From the NCBI RefSeq assembly GCF_042432495.1, contig NZ_JBHLXC010000007.1:186001-250000 (forward strand): a DNA stretch of 64,000 nt. The letters are read 5' to 3'. This document shows positions 62,180 to 64,000 of this stretch, in pieces; position 1 is the first letter of the stretch, and each line of letters begins with the position of its first letter. The notes under the pieces are model-generated. The model was not told where the DNA came from. It saw only the letters and a list, made by a program, of their open reading frames with translations, and ran no database searches. Position numbers and translations under genes: made by a program. The DNA is from Pseudochelatococcus lubricantis (GTDB lineage Bacteria > Pseudomonadota > Alphaproteobacteria > Rhizobiales > Beijerinckiaceae).

Positions 62180-62596
62180 GCGATTTCCCGGGAGACGGCA
62201 CCCGCTTTCTTCCCGGGAGACCCTGTGCGTCGATAAACAGACAGACCAGCAGGACAGCGGATGCCGAAGCGGTGTCCGCTGTCCTGTTTCTGTCGATAAC
62301 GGAACGAAAAAACAGATGCACTTCAGGGGAGCGGCCATCGTGGCGCCGCATGCGGGGCGGAGGGCATCGGGGGCGGCATGTTTCCAGTGACGCATTTCGA
62401 AGGCCGGCCCCTGTAGCCGCGGCGCGTTCACTTATTTACAGCAAGCCTATTGTTCACACAGGTCGTGGCTGATATGAGCGCGTCGAACCTTGCGCGACTC
62501 CCTGTGGGTGTTCCATAACGTTGCGCGGCGGCGTCGCCCGGGCGGGCGTGCCGGATCGGTAGCACGCACGTTGGACCCTATGAAGGAAATGGCCGG
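62180..62596. other. 417-bp region between fabI and prs
   Basis: No gene is supported. It holds the hairpin at 62250-62286 flanked by two GTCGATAA direct repeats, and the prs leader near its end. Frames present are short and lack ribosome sites. Confidence 0.5.
62250..62290 (+). terminator. Terminator-like hairpin after fabI
   Basis: CAGGACAGCGGA and TCCGCTGTCCTG form a perfect 12-bp stem, with an inner CCG-AAG-CGG triloop hairpin, followed by TTTCT. It lies 70 nt after the fabI stop. The T-tract is short, so efficiency is uncertain. Confidence 0.5.
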
Positions 62597-63541
62597 ATGA
62601 AACCCTCGATCAAGCTCGTCGCGGGCAACTCGAATCGCCCCCTGGCAGAGGCGATCGCCACTTATCTCGAAGTGCCGCTGGCGACATGCCTCGTGCGCCG
62701 CTTCGCCGATATGGAAATCTTCGTCGAGATTCAGGAAAACGTGCGCGGCGAGGATGTCTTCGTCATCCAGTCGACCTCCTTCCCGGCCAACGACCACCTG
62801 ATGGAACTGCTCATCATGACCGATGCGCTGCGCCGTTCCTCGGCCAGGCGCATCACGGCGGTGATCCCGTACTTCGGCTACGCCCGGCAGGACAGGCGCT
62901 CGGCGGGGCGCACGCCCATCTCCGCGAAGCTTGTGGCCAACCTCGTTACCCGCGCCGGCGCCGACAGGGTGCTCACGGTCGACCTGCATGCAGGCCAGAT
63001 CCAGGGCTTCTTCGACATTCCCACCGACAACCTGTTCGCCGCGCCGGTCATGGTGCGCGACATCCGCGAGCGGGTTGACCTGTCGAACATCATGGTCGTC
63101 TCGCCGGACGTCGGCGGCGTGGTCCGCGCCCGCGCGCTCGCCAAGCGCATCGATGCGCCGCTCGCTATCGTCGACAAGCGGCGTGAGCGGCCCGGCGAGT
63201 CGGAGGTGATGAACATCATCGGTCACGTCGAGGGCAAGAGCTGCATTCTGGTCGACGACATCATCGATTCGGGCGGCACGCTCTGCAACGCGGCGGACGC
63301 GCTGCTCGCCAAGGGCGCAAAGGAAGTCTACGCCTATTGCACGCACGGCGTGCTTTCCGGCGGCGCGGTGGCGCGCATCGCGTCATCCCGGCTGAAGGAA
63401 CTCGTCATCACCGATTCCATTCAGGCGACGGAGGCGGTGAAGGTCGCGCCCAATATCCGCAGCATCACCATCTCGAACCTGCTCGGCGAAGCCATTGAGC
63501 GCACGGCGACGGAATCGAGTGTTTCCAGCCTGTTCGACTGA
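62597..63541 (+). CDS. prs: Ribose-phosphate pyrophosphokinase (PRPP synthetase)
   Basis: A 314-residue class I enzyme making PRPP from ribose 5-phosphate and ATP. The flexible loop around RRFADMEIFVEIQENVRGED, DHLMELLIMTDALRRSSA, the RQDRR-type ARQDRRSAGRTPISAK, the metal site DLHAGQIQGFF and the PRPP loop LVDDIIDSGGTL are present. AAGGA lies 10 nt before the ATG. A strong terminator follows and is shared with the convergent Tim44-domain gene. Confidence 0.97.
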   Translation: MKPSIKLVAGNSNRPLAEAIATYLEVPLATCLVRRFADMEIFVEIQENVRGEDVFVIQSTSFPANDHLMELLIMTDALRRSSARRITAVIPYFGYARQDRRSAGRTPISAKLVANLVTRAGADRVLTVDLHAGQIQGFFDIPTDNLFAAPVMVRDIRERVDLSNIMVVSPDVGGVVRARALAKRIDAPLAIVDKRRERPGESEVMNIIGHVEGKSCILVDDIIDSGGTLCNAADALLAKGAKEVYAYCTHGVLSGGAVARIASSRLKELVITDSIQATEAVKVAPNIRSITISNLLGEAIERTATESSVSSLFD

Positions 63542-63566
63542 TACCGGTTCTCGGTGCCTGAAAATG

Positions 63567-63594
63567 AAAAGCGCCGGTTTCCCGGCGCTTTTTT
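63567..63594. terminator. Bidirectional terminator between prs and the Tim44-domain gene
   Basis: AAAAGCGCCGG-TTTC-CCGGCGCTTTT: perfect 11-bp stem including A/T flanks, with a T-run on both strands (TTTTTT to 63594 on the plus strand). It lies between two convergent genes. Confidence 0.92.
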
Positions 63595-63612
63595 GATGAC
63601 GGGTGGAAGGAA

Positions 63613-64000
63613 TCAGGCCTGCTGGATGGCCGACACGAGCCAGTCGCCGCCACGCATGCGGCGGAAGGTCCAGATTTCCGTGGTCGTGACCGGCGTTGTC
63701 GGGTCACCGTCGACGATGGCGTTGGTGGCGCGGTCGAAGGTGACGTCACGCAGCGAGAACTTCATCGCGACCGTCGCATAATCGCTGTCACCCTCGCTCC
63801 ACGCTTCCGCCAGATCGCCCTGCAGGAAGTTGACGTCCGAGACGCGGTTGATCACGCCGTTCGAGGCGTTCGCGGTCAATTCCTCCATCAGGTAGGAGGT
63901 GACTTCCGGCGTGGTCAGCCGGCGCAGCGCGGCAAGATCCTCGCGCGAGTAGGCGTCCTGCGTTTCCTGCAACAACCGCTCGAAGGCAGCGTAGTCGGCG
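63613..64000 (-). CDS. Tim44-like domain protein, C-terminal part (runs off window)
   Basis: About 129 residues of the C-terminal part are inside the window; the frame is open to 64000 and the N-terminus lies beyond. The visible part has LLQETQDAYSREDLAALRRL, TPEVTSYLMEEL, and a C-terminal DVTFDR-TTEIWTFRR-GGDWLVSAIQQ stretch typical of Tim44/TimA-like domains of alphaproteobacteria, usually in inner-membrane-associated proteins. It converges on prs. Role in membrane protein handling is inferred for the family only. Confidence 0.8.
   Translation of the reverse strand, partial: ADYAAFERLLQETQDAYSREDLAALRRLTTPEVTSYLMEELTANASNGVINRVSDVNFLQGDLAEAWSEGDSDYATVAMKFSLRDVTFDRATNAIVDGDPTTPVTTTEIWTFRRMRGGDWLVSAIQQA

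Overview
The window looks like chromosomal DNA of a high-GC alphaproteobacterium of the order Hyphomicrobiales (Rhizobiales). Evidence is the dusB(nifR3)-ntrB-ntrC cluster, the fused ispDF gene, an E1-beta pyruvate dehydrogenase subunit with its own lipoyl domain, the carA-carB-greA-lrp-trxB-lysR neighbourhood with an AbcR-type small RNA after the LysR gene, and several palindromic intergenic repeat families of a type common in this order. No plasmid, phage, IS element, CRISPR array or rRNA operon is visible; there is one tRNA gene (Asp).

Layout. 0-4.1 kb (minus strand): an mhq-like ring-cleavage dioxygenase/hydrolase pair, then a PhoA-type alkaline phosphatase with a small periplasmic protein and a 66-residue protein. 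4.3-7.3 kb: a divergent metal-type ABC transporter (ATPase plus two permeases, no binding protein). 7.35-10.85 kb: dTDP-L-rhamnose genes rmlCBDA. 10.9-11.7 kb: a PmpA/PmpB-like membrane pair. 11.8-15.05 kb: an SDR, a transglutaminase-like periplasmic protein and enolase. 15.1-17.3 kb: an AT-richer islet with a CesT-like type III chaperone and two tandem two-TM paralogues. 17.4-26.9 kb (minus strand): rarD, then pdhA-pdhB-pdhC-lpdA-glsB-lipA-ratA and ftsB. 27.1-34.4 kb: a PF10119-type methyltransferase, cinA, ispDF, dusB-ntrB-ntrC. 34.7-42 kb: tRNA-Asp, a Tat-exported metallophosphoesterase, a SLOG protein, a four-gene ABC uptake operon and a DeoR regulator. 42-52.7 kb: rpoD, dnaG, yqeY, carA, carB, greA. 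52.7-57.7 kb: a Tat lipoprotein, lrp, an Elm1-like gene, trxB, a VtlR/LsrB-type regulator and its AbcR-like sRNA. 58.2-64 kb: a composite palindromic repeat block, uvrB, fabI, prs and the end of a Tim44-domain gene.

Most of the window is housekeeping: pyruvate to acetyl-CoA with lipoate synthesis, isoprenoid precursors, nitrogen regulation, carbamoyl phosphate, replication priming, transcription, fatty acid reduction and PRPP synthesis. Compared with the usual rhizobial order (eno-ftsB-pdhABC-lpdA-lipA-ratA / cinA-ispDF / dusB-ntrBC), the ftsB-to-ratA block is inverted here, and accessory genes sit at both junctions.

The best candidate for something undescribed is the 15.1-17.3 kb islet: a small acidic CesT-fold chaperone followed by two recently duplicated proteins with a disordered N-terminus and a bilobed hydrophobic hairpin, the layout of Inc-like type III effectors, with no secretion apparatus in the window. 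The second is the AbcR-like sRNA with two anti-Shine-Dalgarno modules and a strong terminator. All functions are inferred by reading motifs and context; no database search was run.
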